Source: Membranipora membranacea
Taxonomy: Eukaryota; Bryozoa; Gymnolaemata; Cheilostomatida; Membraniporidae
Length of the DNA stretch: 64,000 nucleotides
Reading direction: 5' to 3'
Assembly: GCA_914767715.1 (NCBI GenBank)
Contig: OU612067.1
Coordinates: 10,542,001-10,606,000, forward strand
Positions 47,301 to 60,500 of the stretch are shown here, in pieces. Position 1 is the stretch's first letter; each line of letters opens with the position of its first letter. Position numbers and translations under genes: made by a program. The notes under the pieces are model-generated. The model did no database searches. It was not told where the DNA came from and worked only from the letters and a program-made list of their open reading frames with translations.

Positions 47301-49466
47301 ATCCAAACTACTCACAGTCACACCTCAGCAGGAACAGAGACTACACAGCCAAACATCACAGGTAAATTGGGAAAATCATAAATAATGAAAAAACTACCAA
47401 CTATTTAACAAATATATTATACAATAATATAAAAATCGCCAATATTTTAATTCTCCACTCATAACTAATATCAAAAACAATACTAACCAGTAGTTGTTTC
47501 CTCTTACCTACGACAAGAGCTTGACATTGACTGGTAACTGGGTCATGTTGTGGTTATCAGTGGGGATAACGTAAATGTGAACAAAATAGAAATCATAACT
47601 CATCATTTTACAATCTTACATTCTTTTTTTTAACAAGTAATAATCGTAATATGTATCTCTTTGATTTTCCTAGCTTGTGAACACTATCTATGCCAGCACA
47701 AAGAACTTGGCTTGATATTTGTGTTATACTGTTTACTGATTGGTCAAAATTTGCTGCTTATTGTACAGGCATTGAATGCCAGGTGAAGAAAGACGATAAC
47801 ACTGTAGCATTGGCTGCAGGTATCGGAGTGTCAGCTGCAGTTCTGATATCAGTGATCATAACAGTGTTGATACTGCTCAGGAGACATCAAAGTAAAGCAA
47901 AGTGAGCTACTCTAAAAGCTAATGATTTTTAAAAAAACACCGGTTTCTTTGGTTGAAAAAAATTTCAATTTATTTGGCATGAGAAGTATTACATTCAAAA
48001 TTGCGTGGTTCATAACCTCTGAATATAGGTCATAAAATCTTGTGTGAGCATTATCATATCGAGTAGCAAGAACATTTAGTATGAATGTATATTAGATTTT
48101 TGATTCTAGATCCATTAGACCGCATTTAGCTAAATTACTAGATGCATGATATGATATTTCCTAGATGTTATTTTCTTCCTATATCATAAGATTTCTTCCT
48201 ATATTGGATAAGCTTTTCCCTCTCTAGAAAAAGACTCTTAACTCATACTCTGTGATAATAATTGTTGCAGATGTCCAATAAATTGCATTTTAGCATTCAT
48301 ACTCCTGGTGCCAGTTGGTGTTATTTAACTTTTACATATTCAGTCACATTGTCTTAACATTCAAGGGTGATTTATTATTTATATGTAGACAAACGGCAGA
48401 ACCAGAGAATGAATATACATCAGCTAATACTGCTTCTGCTGATCCTCATATCTACATGTCTGCAATTCATCCTGATGCAGGTAACACCTAGCTATCGATG
48501 GCATGCAAATTGTCACCTCGACACCGCACTCATCTTTTTAGATTATTCGCAAAAATTCCTTTACCGGTGTTGATAAGCTAAGGATATACAAACAACAGTC
48601 TTACAAGTCAATTTTAAACAAACACAAACTTAACACTATTGGTGTTTCCCTGTTGTCTGCTTGTCAGTGATTATGTAAGTACAGCAGAAGAAATAATGTT
48701 CACATATTTTACAGGGATATCCAACACCACTTGCTCCAGCCCTTATGATGTGGTGGACACATTTGTCGGTAATGTAAATCATTGTGTAGATGACACACAG
48801 ACTAGTGATGACAAGAATGATTATGAGAACACACAGAATATACGAAGGTAACAAATAATAATAATTTCAATGACAAAATACATTCAAAGGCGAGAATAGA
48901 AAAATATTGATAGTAGAACAAAGAAAATAGAGCAGAGTAACAGAGAAATACGAAAAAACACCACCACTCTGTTGTTACAGAATTTTATCTCACATGAAGA
49001 ACCTGGTTGCAATCTAAAATTCTTTACTTTTTTTACCCCTTAAATTTGTCAGGGAGGAACTTACTGTTGATGCTTCAGACACACCTTGTAATTTTGCTTC
49101 CCCTACCCTTTTTTCTAAACTACGGCCCTGCAAGATTAAATACATAATATTGGCTTACATTATGCTTCTAGATTATTTATGACATCCTTCATGCAATTCA
49201 GGTCCTTAGTTGTTTTAACACAACAAATACAGTGCCAGTTGTCAGCCAGTAAATATTATAACATAACTGTATAATTTTAGGAAAATGATAAGTAAAAGTG
49301 CACATCTAGATAACGCATAACCTTATAAGTAAGGTACGAGTTATTTTCATGATTTTTTTCCAGAAACTTTCAGCGTGCTGGGTTTGATTACACTTCTGCA
49401 AGAGCTATAGCTGCCTCTGATGTCCATATTTATACAATAGCAGCTCCTGGTTCATCTAAAGTGTAA
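44382..49466 (+). CDS. Locus D: intact FN2-CUB-4Cys-CUB type I receptor, alpha tail (655 aa)
   Basis: Ten exons: 44382-44451, 44773-44937, 45207-45593, 45809-46024, 46464-46862, 47092-47361, 47769-47901, 48389-48480, 48715-48847, 49364-49466; all introns GT-AG; sum 1968 nt, open throughout. Signal peptide 1-23; FN2 24-78 (PCVLPF..., WCST, WGKC); CUB1 79-207 with only the second Cys pair (GDC...YC); four-Cys module 208-279; CUB2 280-412 with the same pair; Thr/Ser stalk 413-502; TM helix about 515-539 followed by RRHQSKAK; tail to 655 with six tyrosines: EYTSA, IYMSA, SPYDVV (fits the ITIM consensus), DYENT (Grb2-type YxN), DYTSA, IYTIA. An upstream in-frame ATG at 44298 exists, but 44382 gives the signal peptide. 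Probable ligand-binding receptor signalling by tyrosine phosphorylation; ligand unknown. Confidence 0.93.
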
Positions 49467-51529
49467 TGTGAAGAGCCTTACAACAATTCAAAAGAAGCTG
49501 ATTCATATTTGAATTATAATTCATATTGTTTCACACCATTCTGCAAGACAGCTCAATTGCCCAACCCTTTTTGAGGAATCTTTGTCAAACCAATTTCTTG
49601 TGGCTGGACATTTATTATATTGCCCAAAAAAATTATCCAGTGCATTGAATGCAGTGAATTTAAGGGAGCCCGACGCTATGTCGACAGTGGACTTTTGTCA
49701 CATTCTCGGATGCAATATGTAACAGGACTCTCATACGGACATTTATATTATTGTCGAACAGAATTGTCCAGTCTTTGGACATCGAGTGAACACGAAGCTA
49801 TGTCAACAACAGAGTCTTTTTACCTTCTTGGATGCAGTATGTAGCAGGGCTCATGTACAGGGAGAGCATAATTTTTTTACTGATAGTCTTGGCATGTTAA
49901 TCATTTAATTTTCCGACCAATCTTTACATGTTGATGAAACCTAACTCCTGGCTTGGATTTTTTTTTTAAAACACTGTTAGTTTTGCTGACTTAGCAATAT
50001 GAACTATACACTATAATACCTCATCATTTTGTTATAAGTTTATAAGTTTATAAGTTTTTTGCATTTGCTACCCACCTTCATAATCGTTCAACAACGTGAG
50101 ACATTTTGTACATAAGAAGTTATAGATTACTTATTGTAAGCAGAGCTGCATTCAAAAGAATGGGCCTATCTATTACAAACTAGAACAACTTTGTGTCGGA
50201 TCGAGAAAGATCAGACAGTTTACTGCTGGCAGAGTTCATATGAGATTACTTTATAATACTGAATGCAGTTTTTCGGCAGTTTGATGATTTTATTACTGAA
50301 CTACACCCTGGGGCAAATGCCCCAGGCAACTGATAAATTGCAACGCCAAGTTGTAACTGAATCTTCAGAGCAAAAACCACTGTTCTTTATACTGACCTGT
50401 ATAAATAGGTCGTAAAAATAGAAACAGGTGGGATGATACGTCATTATTTTGATGGCCAACCTCCGCATTTAGATGGTAATTAAATGTGCAAAAAATGGAA
50501 GTAAATGCGGAAGAGTATAACAATTAATCAGATTAAGACCATGGCAACCATGACAGTGCAATATACAATGCCTAACTTCATGTAGAGTCATGCACCTAGG
50601 CGTGTCACGTACAGTGTATGTGACATTTGTTTGTGTCATCCTCAAAAAAGAAAATGGTTCAAAATTAAGGTCATAACTCTAAAAATCTTGTCCAGTCATT
50701 AAACAATGAGTGGGTACATGATAAAGCCGGTTCAGCTGCAGGTTCACCAGATTTACTCAAATAAAACTAACAAATGTGCTCAAGGGCTTCTGATTGACCA
50801 CATAATACCTGAGACCCAGCAGAGAGAGGAGGCATCACCCTTCTTTGAAGGACTTCCTCTCACTTGGTCCTGGCAAAATTAATTCATAAACCAGATGTAA
50901 TAAGGTGTTCCCTTCTGATCAACGTATCTCACCAATATCAGGTGAAGCTGTAATGAAGTTGTGTTCTCATGTGTATTGGATAAACAACTTCAAGCAAATA
51001 ATTTTGCTTAATCGTATCGATCAATGAATAGTATTTTATCAAAGCGCCATCATAAAGATACTACTCCTACAGTGTGATAACCACTCCTTTCTTGGCATTA
51101 CTCAATTACGCTAATACTTTATTTGTACGGTTGATATCATTTTCTTTCACTCCATTAGGTCAATGAAAGTGTTTTTTTGCTTCGGTAATCACACGACATA
51201 ATATGCTGTTCTGTATATCAATAGTTTACATAATCTAGTAATGCTGATCTTTTATCATTTCTTGCCATACAATTTTTTAACCTAAGCTCTTATCTAGAAG
51301 GAAGTAGGTAACACAGACAGGCACCCTGATAAATCATGACCAGTCAATGTTTTTAGAGTTCATAGCGTTACTCAGAATGACACTACACCGATTCTAAGCT
51401 CTTTTATGCGTGTTATCACTCACATAGTATTGAAACTTCAACATTCCCGGCATCTCAATTATGGTGTGACATGGGCTGTATGATGCAGTAGCCAGTTTAC
51501 TTCAATTATAAATAAGACTGTACTCCGCA
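49467..51529 (+). other. Intergenic region D-E, 5' flank of locus E
   Basis: No coding exon found. The stretch 50800-51420 is homologous to the flank of A' (about 28290-29050). TATAAATA lies at 51507-51514, only about 16 bp before the ATG of E, so its role as a TATA box is doubtful. A short TTTATAAG tandem repeat is at about 50033-50058. Confidence 0.5.
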
Positions 51530-54500
51530 ATGAATGTGAGGAACTTCGTAGTGCTTCTTTGCAGATTATCAAGTTACTGTCTGCTGGTATCAGGTGAGTC
51601 TTTGAGTATAAAAGTAAAATTAAAAAATTCATGAACTTTGCCCAATGCCTAGCGAGCCCACTGCACTACCAAGTCAAAAATGCTTGCAGGCCTTCATAAG
51701 GTAACATTTTATGAAATATGTTGGAACCTTTGTTTGCTAGTAAGTCACGGCCAAATAAGTTGGACATTTTTATATCCATGACAAATACTCTGTGGGTGTA
51801 AACATTGCTGTTTTATCCTAAAACTCGTTGTTTACCTCAATTCTATGTATTGACAGAGTTGAGGTGTGTTGGTTGCCCTCCTAGTATTAGGAATTCCAGA
51901 CCACATGAGGTGATACTTCACATTTGAATTATAAAAATACATGCTAGATAATGGGTGTATGGGTAACGAATTCAGATCTGATCGTTCTTTAGTCAAACTA
52001 TAAGATTTATGGTGAACAGTCGGCAGTTTGCAGCCTACCGGCTAAGGTCCATGATCAGACTAATTTCTAGTATCCAAGTTATGTAATCTTAGGGATCAGA
52101 TTCATTCAATTAAGGTTTTTGATTCATATCAGCTAAGTCGTTTGATAAAGAAACTTAGAAAAGATGGGCCTGGCTGTTTGTTTGATCCCAGCACAGCTTG
52201 AGTTCGAGTGGGCATGGACATTTTGTGGTCTATTGAGGCCAGCACCTGTTCTGTATATTGAAGTTTACATGCCAAAGAAACTGTCAATAGTACTAACAAA
52301 CTATATGTGAATGTAGTTCTGAATGTGCTGCTGACTTTCTTGATTCTCAGGTACAACGACCGGAGGGAATTCTAACGGTGATCCTTGTGTTCTCCCATTC
52401 AAATACTATAATGATTGGTATTTCACTTGTACCTATTGGTCTTCACGTGGATATTGGTGCTCAACAACCGGGGAGTATCAACCAAATAATGGTCTGTGGG
52501 GGAGATGCAGTGGTGAGTGATCATTATTTGAGACCATTTCCATTTACCAATTGGCCACGATGTCAACTATTACTTGCAATATTCATTCACAGCATTTCAA
52601 TACTTCATGTTTTTTAACATCTTCAAATTTCAGTGCATTTTGTCTAACATGCTGCACAACATCCCTTTTGTTCTCATATTGAGAGGCATAGTACAGAAGT
52701 TCTCTGACTGTGGCTGACCAGTCGAAGGGGAGAGAGGGCTGCAAACAAAAGCTCAGGCAAAATGGATCCAGCTAAATTGAATGAAGCTAGTATTGAATCT
52801 CCTCATTTTGATAGAACATTGTTAATTCTTGTAGATACATCGGAATCAGAGACTGGTGTTTATGTGATGTTTGGTGGCAAAGATCAACTCATCACACATC
52901 AGACTGGAACCATAATAAGTCACAGAGGTTATCCACTAGATGATTATCCTTACAGTGTTGACAGTACAGTGAGCATACAAGTAGATGATATGCTGTCAGT
53001 CACCATGAAAGTATTGTACTTTGAATTACAGGGCGCCACGTCTAACGGATTCTGCTATGATTTTCTAAAAACTAGAGATGAAGTGCAGTACTGTGCAAGG
53101 CAATTAAAGAGAGGGGAGACTAAGTCTTACATAAATAAGGATGGAAAATTCACATTATCATTTCATACAGATAGTTGGACTGTGGAAAAAGGATTCAGGC
53201 TTCAATTTGATTATTATGGTGAGTCAATTGTCGCTAAATAAACACTGAATTAGGTTTTGTTGAGCAATTAATTACTTTGTTTATACTGTTCTTCAGCTCA
53301 TCTTTATTCAATCTCCTTCTTCATTCTTCACCGAAAACTTTCATTGAATTCAAGCAACCGCTCTTAGCCAATCTGACTTTCCCACTAGCAACAGCAATCC
53401 GGTGAAGTAAAGTCCTTGTTATCGGCTCAATGTAGGGCCCTCTCCGGGATGAAGTATTACTTGGAAATATGACCAACTTAGTACAGCCGACTCGTGAAAA
53501 CATCAATGTGATAACTAAAGGTAGATTCACGATAGATCGACGACTCCTGTTAACTGATGCTGCTATCCACAACTCTTTGAATAAAAAAATGAGCTTTGGA
53601 TAGAGCAGAAAAACCTGGCCCATTCGCAATCCTCATAGAATTACTCCATATTTACTAGAGTTGCAGCGAGTAAATTGTGACACCCAGAGACTACAACAAG
53701 CTTATAACCACATTCAAAATGCTGCTATCGCGGATTTCAATGGTTATGCAGTCTCAGCGGAGTGTGGAATAAGACCTCCATGGATAATAGATACACTCTA
53801 CTGTGACAACAACAGCAGAAAATGGCACAGAATGAATAGCAGTAGTGGTACTTCTGCATGTTTCGACATTCTTGGTATGACATCAGAGCGAATCCAGGTC
53901 AAAGTACCAATGAACAAAGTCTCAAAGACCAAAGTACCATGAACAAAGTCCCAAAGACCAAAGTACCATGAACAAAGTCCCAAAGACCAAAGTCCCGTGA
54001 GCAAAGTCCCATAGACCAAAGTACCAATGAACAAAGTCTCAAAGACCAAAGTCCCGTGACCAGAGTCTCGCGGCCAAAGTCCCAAAGGCCAAGGCCCCAA
54101 AGCCAAAATCCCAAAGCCCAAAATACTATAGAGTTACGAAAATATAGTTTTGATTTCTTAACTTAATTTTTTCAGTTTTGGTAACTTTTTAAAACACAGT
54201 AATTTATGGTAGGTCCCTTAACATCTAAAGCATTCTTTTTTCGATGTGAGGCTTTGGACATCAACAGGATTTATGTGCGATATGGTTTCTGTGGTAAGTA
54301 CGTGGTTATAAGTGGTGGGCAGAATCTAGTTCATGCAAATTACGGCAACCGATGTGTTAAATAGAGTTCAATAGCCACATAATCAAGCTTATCCGTTCTA
54401 TTTGAAAGTGACGGTGACGTTTTTGGGTTTTTGGTATCGTTTGAACTTAGTGCTTTTGTATTGAACAACGTGGGGATCTAAAAGACACAATACATAGGTC

Positions 54501-57500
54501 TGTGTTTTATGGTTCATTTGAAACATTTGACTAGCTCTCGATAAAGTGTTATATCTACTTATTTTTGATGAGACCTTTTAGAAATCAAATTCTTCTTGTA
54601 AATTGTGCGATAGATTTGCTTTTTATTGTGTTATGTAGTTGTCTGCTCAGCAATTGGTGAGTTATACCCCCGGAGAAAAGCTAGAAGCTAAATTAAATGT
54701 TCAAAGGTTGTAGGAACTAGTTGTGCAAGGTGTATTATATTTGAATCCTACAAATTCTCCAAAAATAATCGAAATCTGAGCAATGGTTTCTACAGTGTGT
54801 TTAGGGTTTACATTGACATATGACATTGATAAGCTGCTGATTACATCTAGAAGTAGATAAGTTGGTTTCCAAATTCATAATTTAAAAATTGTAATCACCA
54901 CCATAAATATAAACCCACACTTTATATTTATGGGTTTATATTTATGATCACTACCTAAACATGCTAGCATAGAAATATGACATATTATTGATGCAAAACG
55001 AGGGCAATTTAATCCTGATTGTTACAAAGGATGTTGCATTTTCACAAAACAAAAAAGCCTGACGCTGCATCCTTGAATGTTTGTATATAAACTTCTCTAA
55101 GCTTATATCACCACGAATATTGAGCCGTCAGTCCATTTATCTGACAGTAGTGGGAGCATGATGTGAAAAATTCTGGATAGTATGACAACAAAGATACAAA
55201 TACATATGCAAAACATTGCCGCTTCATGCAGGCTTGGATGAAATTACTGCGTGACAATACTTCTACTCCGGATACTGCATCAATATGACGCCTAAAACAT
55301 TAAGGAATTTGTAGTACTGCATTTGAGTTTTTTGACTATCAGTATAGCCTGAGTAAAGTGTTTTAGTTTGAAGTTATCGTGTTAATAAACAAATTGTAAT
55401 AAATGATTGTCAATATCATTTATTCTATCAGAGCAAGATATTATCTACGCTATCTTATGCAGCCCAATGCTGGTTCCCGTTTATAACTAAGTCAGACAAA
55501 GAGAGGTTAGAGCGTCTGCAAAACTGTGCCTTAGAATTATTCTACCATATATTGAAGACTATGACCAGAGATTAAAAGCCCTTCAACTGACTGAACTTTC
55601 AGTTTACTCAGACGTGTGCTGCCTGAGATATGCTAGAAAGCTTTCTCTAAATCCTAACCATCCACCACACAAATACTTCCCTAGCTCTAGCACTACTACT
55701 CATACTAGACATGAACAACTAGCCACCCCGATGTATAGAACATCTCTGTGCAAAAAAAGTGTTTTTTTATCAATATAATTGATGGCATTTTATTTTAACA
55801 TGGTCTTTATTTGCTTTAAACGGCATTGACCGGTTCAATAAAGTTAATATTAAATTAAATTAAATCTCTTTCCTCTGCCTTCCGACTATAGTGACTATAT
55901 TCTCCATGGCTTGAGAGGCCGCGATATATGAGAGGATTCTAAAAAAATCAGGCGCTATGTGTGGCAGATAAATTATATCACAGAGTAGAATACCAGTTGC
56001 ATTCATATTAGTCTGGGAACTTAAATATTGATAATGGATGGTAGAGGGCTATGGTGCTATGATGTGATTAAAGGTTCTAGCCTGCTGTAGCCTGTTAATA
56101 GGTCACATATTGCCAATTTTAATTTAAGTTAAAATAGAGATACACAGCAGAGGGCGGACGAACATGTGGTCAGCAGAATTCCCGGTGAAGAGGGTGTATC
56201 TCATTTACTAGAAATCTCCATTCATTCTGCAATTGGTTATGCCTTGTAGCCAAACCCTGACCACGAAACCCAAAACACAACAGAAGGATTTTTCACTAGC
56301 AAAGTTGTCACCTCTGTCAAGGGTTGGTTAGGCAGCTGGGGTGTCCGGTTGATGATATTTCGGTAAGTATAAGAACATGTTTCTCAGCGCTTTTTATGCT
56401 GATGAGCACTTTGTTTTGCAATTCATGTTTAATGTCTCATGTTAGAAGTAGGAGACAATCATTAGACAACCTATTAGGGCAGTAGAGAATGTAATAAGTG
56501 ACAAAAGTTAGTGTAGAAAGTTGGTTTCATATTCCAGAGTTAGTAGATAAGATATGATATACTTGCATTGAAAAAACATAAAGATAGATATTTACTCACA
56601 TTGGGGTATCCATGGCGAGTTCCAAGGATATACGGCCATTCATATATGGATGGAGGTGTCTGGGTCGCTGGCTTATGTATGCCCAGAGCATCCTCTTTAT
56701 AGAGTTGTCAATGTTCGAACAAAGTTATTGCTGTCATAAAAATTGTAAGAAGCAATGCAGTTTAGGCCTAAATTTATTCTACCATGTGTACAAAACATAA
56801 TATTGCGCTGACACAAGTATTACGTGAGTATTACAAAGTTGGTGAACACCATACCAGTACAGTATATGAGTTCAATATATTTACCAAACATTTTTTCGGC
56901 ACAAACGATGAAGCTTTTGTGTGAATGACTAGACCATACTTTGCCACCTTTAATACACTTTTTCAGCTTCATTGATCACTGTTAATATCTCTACATTAAA
57001 AAATGGATCATTTGTAACAGAAATTATAAGGCTAACCTATTGATCACAGATTTATAGTATTTGCCATACTATCTTTATGCAGCATGCAGATGAAAAAACT
57101 GTAGCTGAGACCTTTTTTTATGTTATCATATACTTATAGGCTTATAGCGGAGTTATATTTCAAAATATTGATAATGGTAGTAAAGCTTCTCCATCATGCA
57201 TAACAACTGGTTTTTATGTACCTTTTTAGAGTCGTCCTCTCATTTTTCTTACTTTTTAAATCATCTGCACATTTTCTCAAACTCGTAGACCTTGAAGGGT
57301 GATTTGTACATAGTGTCTAGGGTAAAAAGTTTCGAGAAGCGAGACAGAATTACCGAGAGGTTCAGGTTTTCTAGTGTAACTTGTCAGAATGGCCATATGG
57401 TTTGATGCGCTTTGTATCAGAATTCCAGTACTCCTATGATATTCTATACTGTCCCTTGTAACCATGTTGAGCATTTGCGATAATAATCCTGATTGAACCC

Positions 57501-60500
57501 TATTGCTCTGTCCCGGCCATGTCGTTATGGGATATATCTGTCTGGTCCTGATCAAGTTCGGAAATTTCCTCTCCCCAAACCTTGTATTTCAGCACAATAA
57601 ACATGTGTGACAAAGCTGTGACCCTTAGAAAAACAGCCCAAAAGCAGGTTCCAGATGTAACCGAAAAAGCCTGCAAAATGTACTAATCTGAACAAACATG
57701 AACAAATTTCAAATAAACTTAATTATACTTCAGTGGTCCTCTGTTTACTGTGAGTATATAAAATATTTTGGTTTGGAAGTCTATGAAGGGGATTATTATT
57801 GATACTTTTCAACCACTAGAGTAGAGTAGACATAATGATTTATCCTTATGCATCCAGAAACTAGCCGAATTTTGACCCTGAATGAAAACATACTACAGAC
57901 AATGAGAGCATGATATAAAACTACTATGAAAGTGTATTATCAGAATATAATTGAAGACAACACTTGCTTAAAATGTTATGTAAAATGTTTTTAATATGGA
58001 AAACAAATTTATATTCGAAATCAAAATTTAAATTTTTTTTGCATTGAGACTTTGGCTGCGGGATTGTGGCCCCGGGACTTTGGGACTTTGGTCTTTGGGA
58101 CTTTGGTCATTGGTACTTTGGTCATTGGTACTTTGGTCATTGGGACTTTGGCCGCGGGACTTTGGCTGCGGGACTTTGGTCTTTGGGACTTTGGGCTCTG
58201 GTGTTTTGGTCTTTGGGACCTTGTACTCTGGCACTTTGGCTATGGGACTTTGGTTGCGGGACTTTGTCCATTGGGATTTTTGGTTTTGGGATTCTGGCTG
58301 CGGGATTTTGTCTGTACCCCCATCAGAGCTGTTATGCATTGGTACTTGTTTTTACTTTGCATAAGAGATAGAACGAAGTGATATATATATCAACATTGCA
58401 CAGTTTAATGCTGTTATGTACTAAATACCGCCGCTGGTGAGGGGTGTTGTGAGACACGTGGCAGGTGCTGTATGAGACTAGTTATCCAGTACTCGAGGCC
58501 TATAAAGCACCGTTTTGTGCTGTAGGGGCGGTATGAGTACTGTAAGACAGGTCTCATACAGCACCTGCCACACATCTCACAACACACAAGTGTTGGATTG
58601 AACTACATACCTTATATATGTCGTTGCATGCAACATGGGTTACACCAAAAAACCCTCTTCTATGATGTTTTCATAAATTTGCTACTGCCCATACAGAGCT
58701 GGACTTTTCCGTGATGAAGGCAGGGCTGAATTTCCTTGCTTTTAAGTGTGATATTTCTACCTTAATTTAGTAGGGGTTGGGAGGCATCCAAGCTATGTGT
58801 TTGGTTCGGTTTGTCATTCAGCACAGTCCAACTTACTTCTATTCTACTGTGATTCAAATTTTTCACTTACCAGATTTTAAAATGTATAACGTAAAAGTTT
58901 GGGTTTCCTTCACCTGGATGATTCCATGGAGCGCCATTATCAAAAAACATTCACCCGCACAATCAAAGATCACGCAAATCTCATAACCATTTAATTGATC
59001 ATGAAGGGATCAGGTACTACTCTTTATTTCTGTTTATGTCACTAAATTCTATACGCAATCTTACAAATCAAATAAGACATTATCAATGTTTCAGAGGCTT
59101 TTGCAATATACACTCCTACACAGATTACCGCATTGGAGATCAACAGCAAACAGGCATATGTCATCAGTCATACAAACTTTCCTGATGATTACCCAGCGAA
59201 CATCATCTCATCTCTGACTATCACAGGGTTACATCCTCAGCAGACAGTACAGGTTAAGTTCTTTGTGTTTGATATATATTATCAATCGAACCATCAGGGT
59301 TATCTCTACGACTATCTGCAAATTACAGGTACCACAAATATCTATCGTACAAAGCTCTGCAAGTTTCCAGGCCAATCACCAGACATTGATATATGGCATA
59401 ACTACACAGTTTCTAGTTCAAGACTGACATTCAGTTTCGTAACCAACTTGAACACAGAAACAGTAGGCACTGGATTCTACTTCAAGTATCGGGGTCAGTA
59501 CTAAAGAAACACACATGTCCTTACTTGATTATAATTGTACATATTCATCGTTTGTTAATCATGGCTTTTATAATATGATATGATACGACATGATACATTG
59601 GGAATGTCATTTCAGTAACAAATAGTGAGTTAAAAATGACAACAAACTTGAATAAAATGAAAAACAGTTCCTAATTTTCGAAAGAACTGTGATTAATTTT
59701 TACAACTCAGCCTTTTCATAGTTTTAGATCATTCTACCTCCACCACAACCGGAGCTTCACTAGTTATGACCAGTCAAGCATCCTCACCTTCTGCAACATC
59801 TGCAATGCCCACAAGATCAACAAGCATCACCAGACCAATAAATCCTACAACATATTACATGAGCAGCATGTCAATAAAAACAACTCACAATTATAGATCA
59901 ACCAACCAACAATCGACAAAACCAAACATCTCAGGTAACTGCAGGGTTTTAGTGCTAAGGGAGGTAGGCAGGCACTGTTTCCCCTAGAACTAGGATCAAT
60001 GATCTAATAGAGTAGCCTAAAACATAAATCACATAACTAAGTAACTTATTTTTGTTATTAATATGTCTTCTAAAATGCTTTAGTGGCTAGGACTTCCATA
60101 CCTGCCGGGTTGACTTAATATTACCCCACCTGCTGTTACTGCGCACCACCAAGGATGAAATCCCCCCCCCATTATTTCCTTAGCTTCGATCTTGGGAGTA
60201 GGATCAACATGCAAAAAAATGAGTTTGTTTTACAAATAATTCAAGATTACTTTCTTAAAAATTTTTTTAGTGAATCATTGCCTGGTGATAAACGCCGATA
60301 CTCAATTTGTTAGTCTTTGACGTGTTCCTAACAACACAATCTTGACTTTTTCCCCATTTCTTGACCTAAAACTGCAAATTCTGGCAACCTAAAAAGAATA
60401 TTGATGTTACAGACAAGGATTCTGCAGGCAGTGATGGTCAAATGAAGCGAGGGAATATCTCTGTGGCAGTAGGGGCTGGAATCGGAACGGCAGCTTTAGT

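Larger units (their letters stand above)
53890..58320. mobile_element. 4.4-kb Mutator-like foldback element with minisatellite arms in locus E intron
   Basis: Flanked by a perfect 9-bp direct repeat CATCAGAGC (53881-53889 and 58321-58329), typical in length for Mutator-like transposons. The arms are inverted minisatellites: CCAAAGTCCCAAAGACC units at 53907-54115 and their complement at 58040-58305. The insertion is only 15 bp from the splice donor. No transposase-like frame was seen; it contains a LINE fragment. Superfamily rests only on duplication length. Confidence 0.75.

Noticed and set aside
58044-58381. Open frames of 100 or more codons in all three forward frames, and minus-strand ones near 53800-54120
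   Set aside because: They run through minisatellite repeats whose unit lacks stops in several frames; products are low-complexity W/G/L/F repeats.
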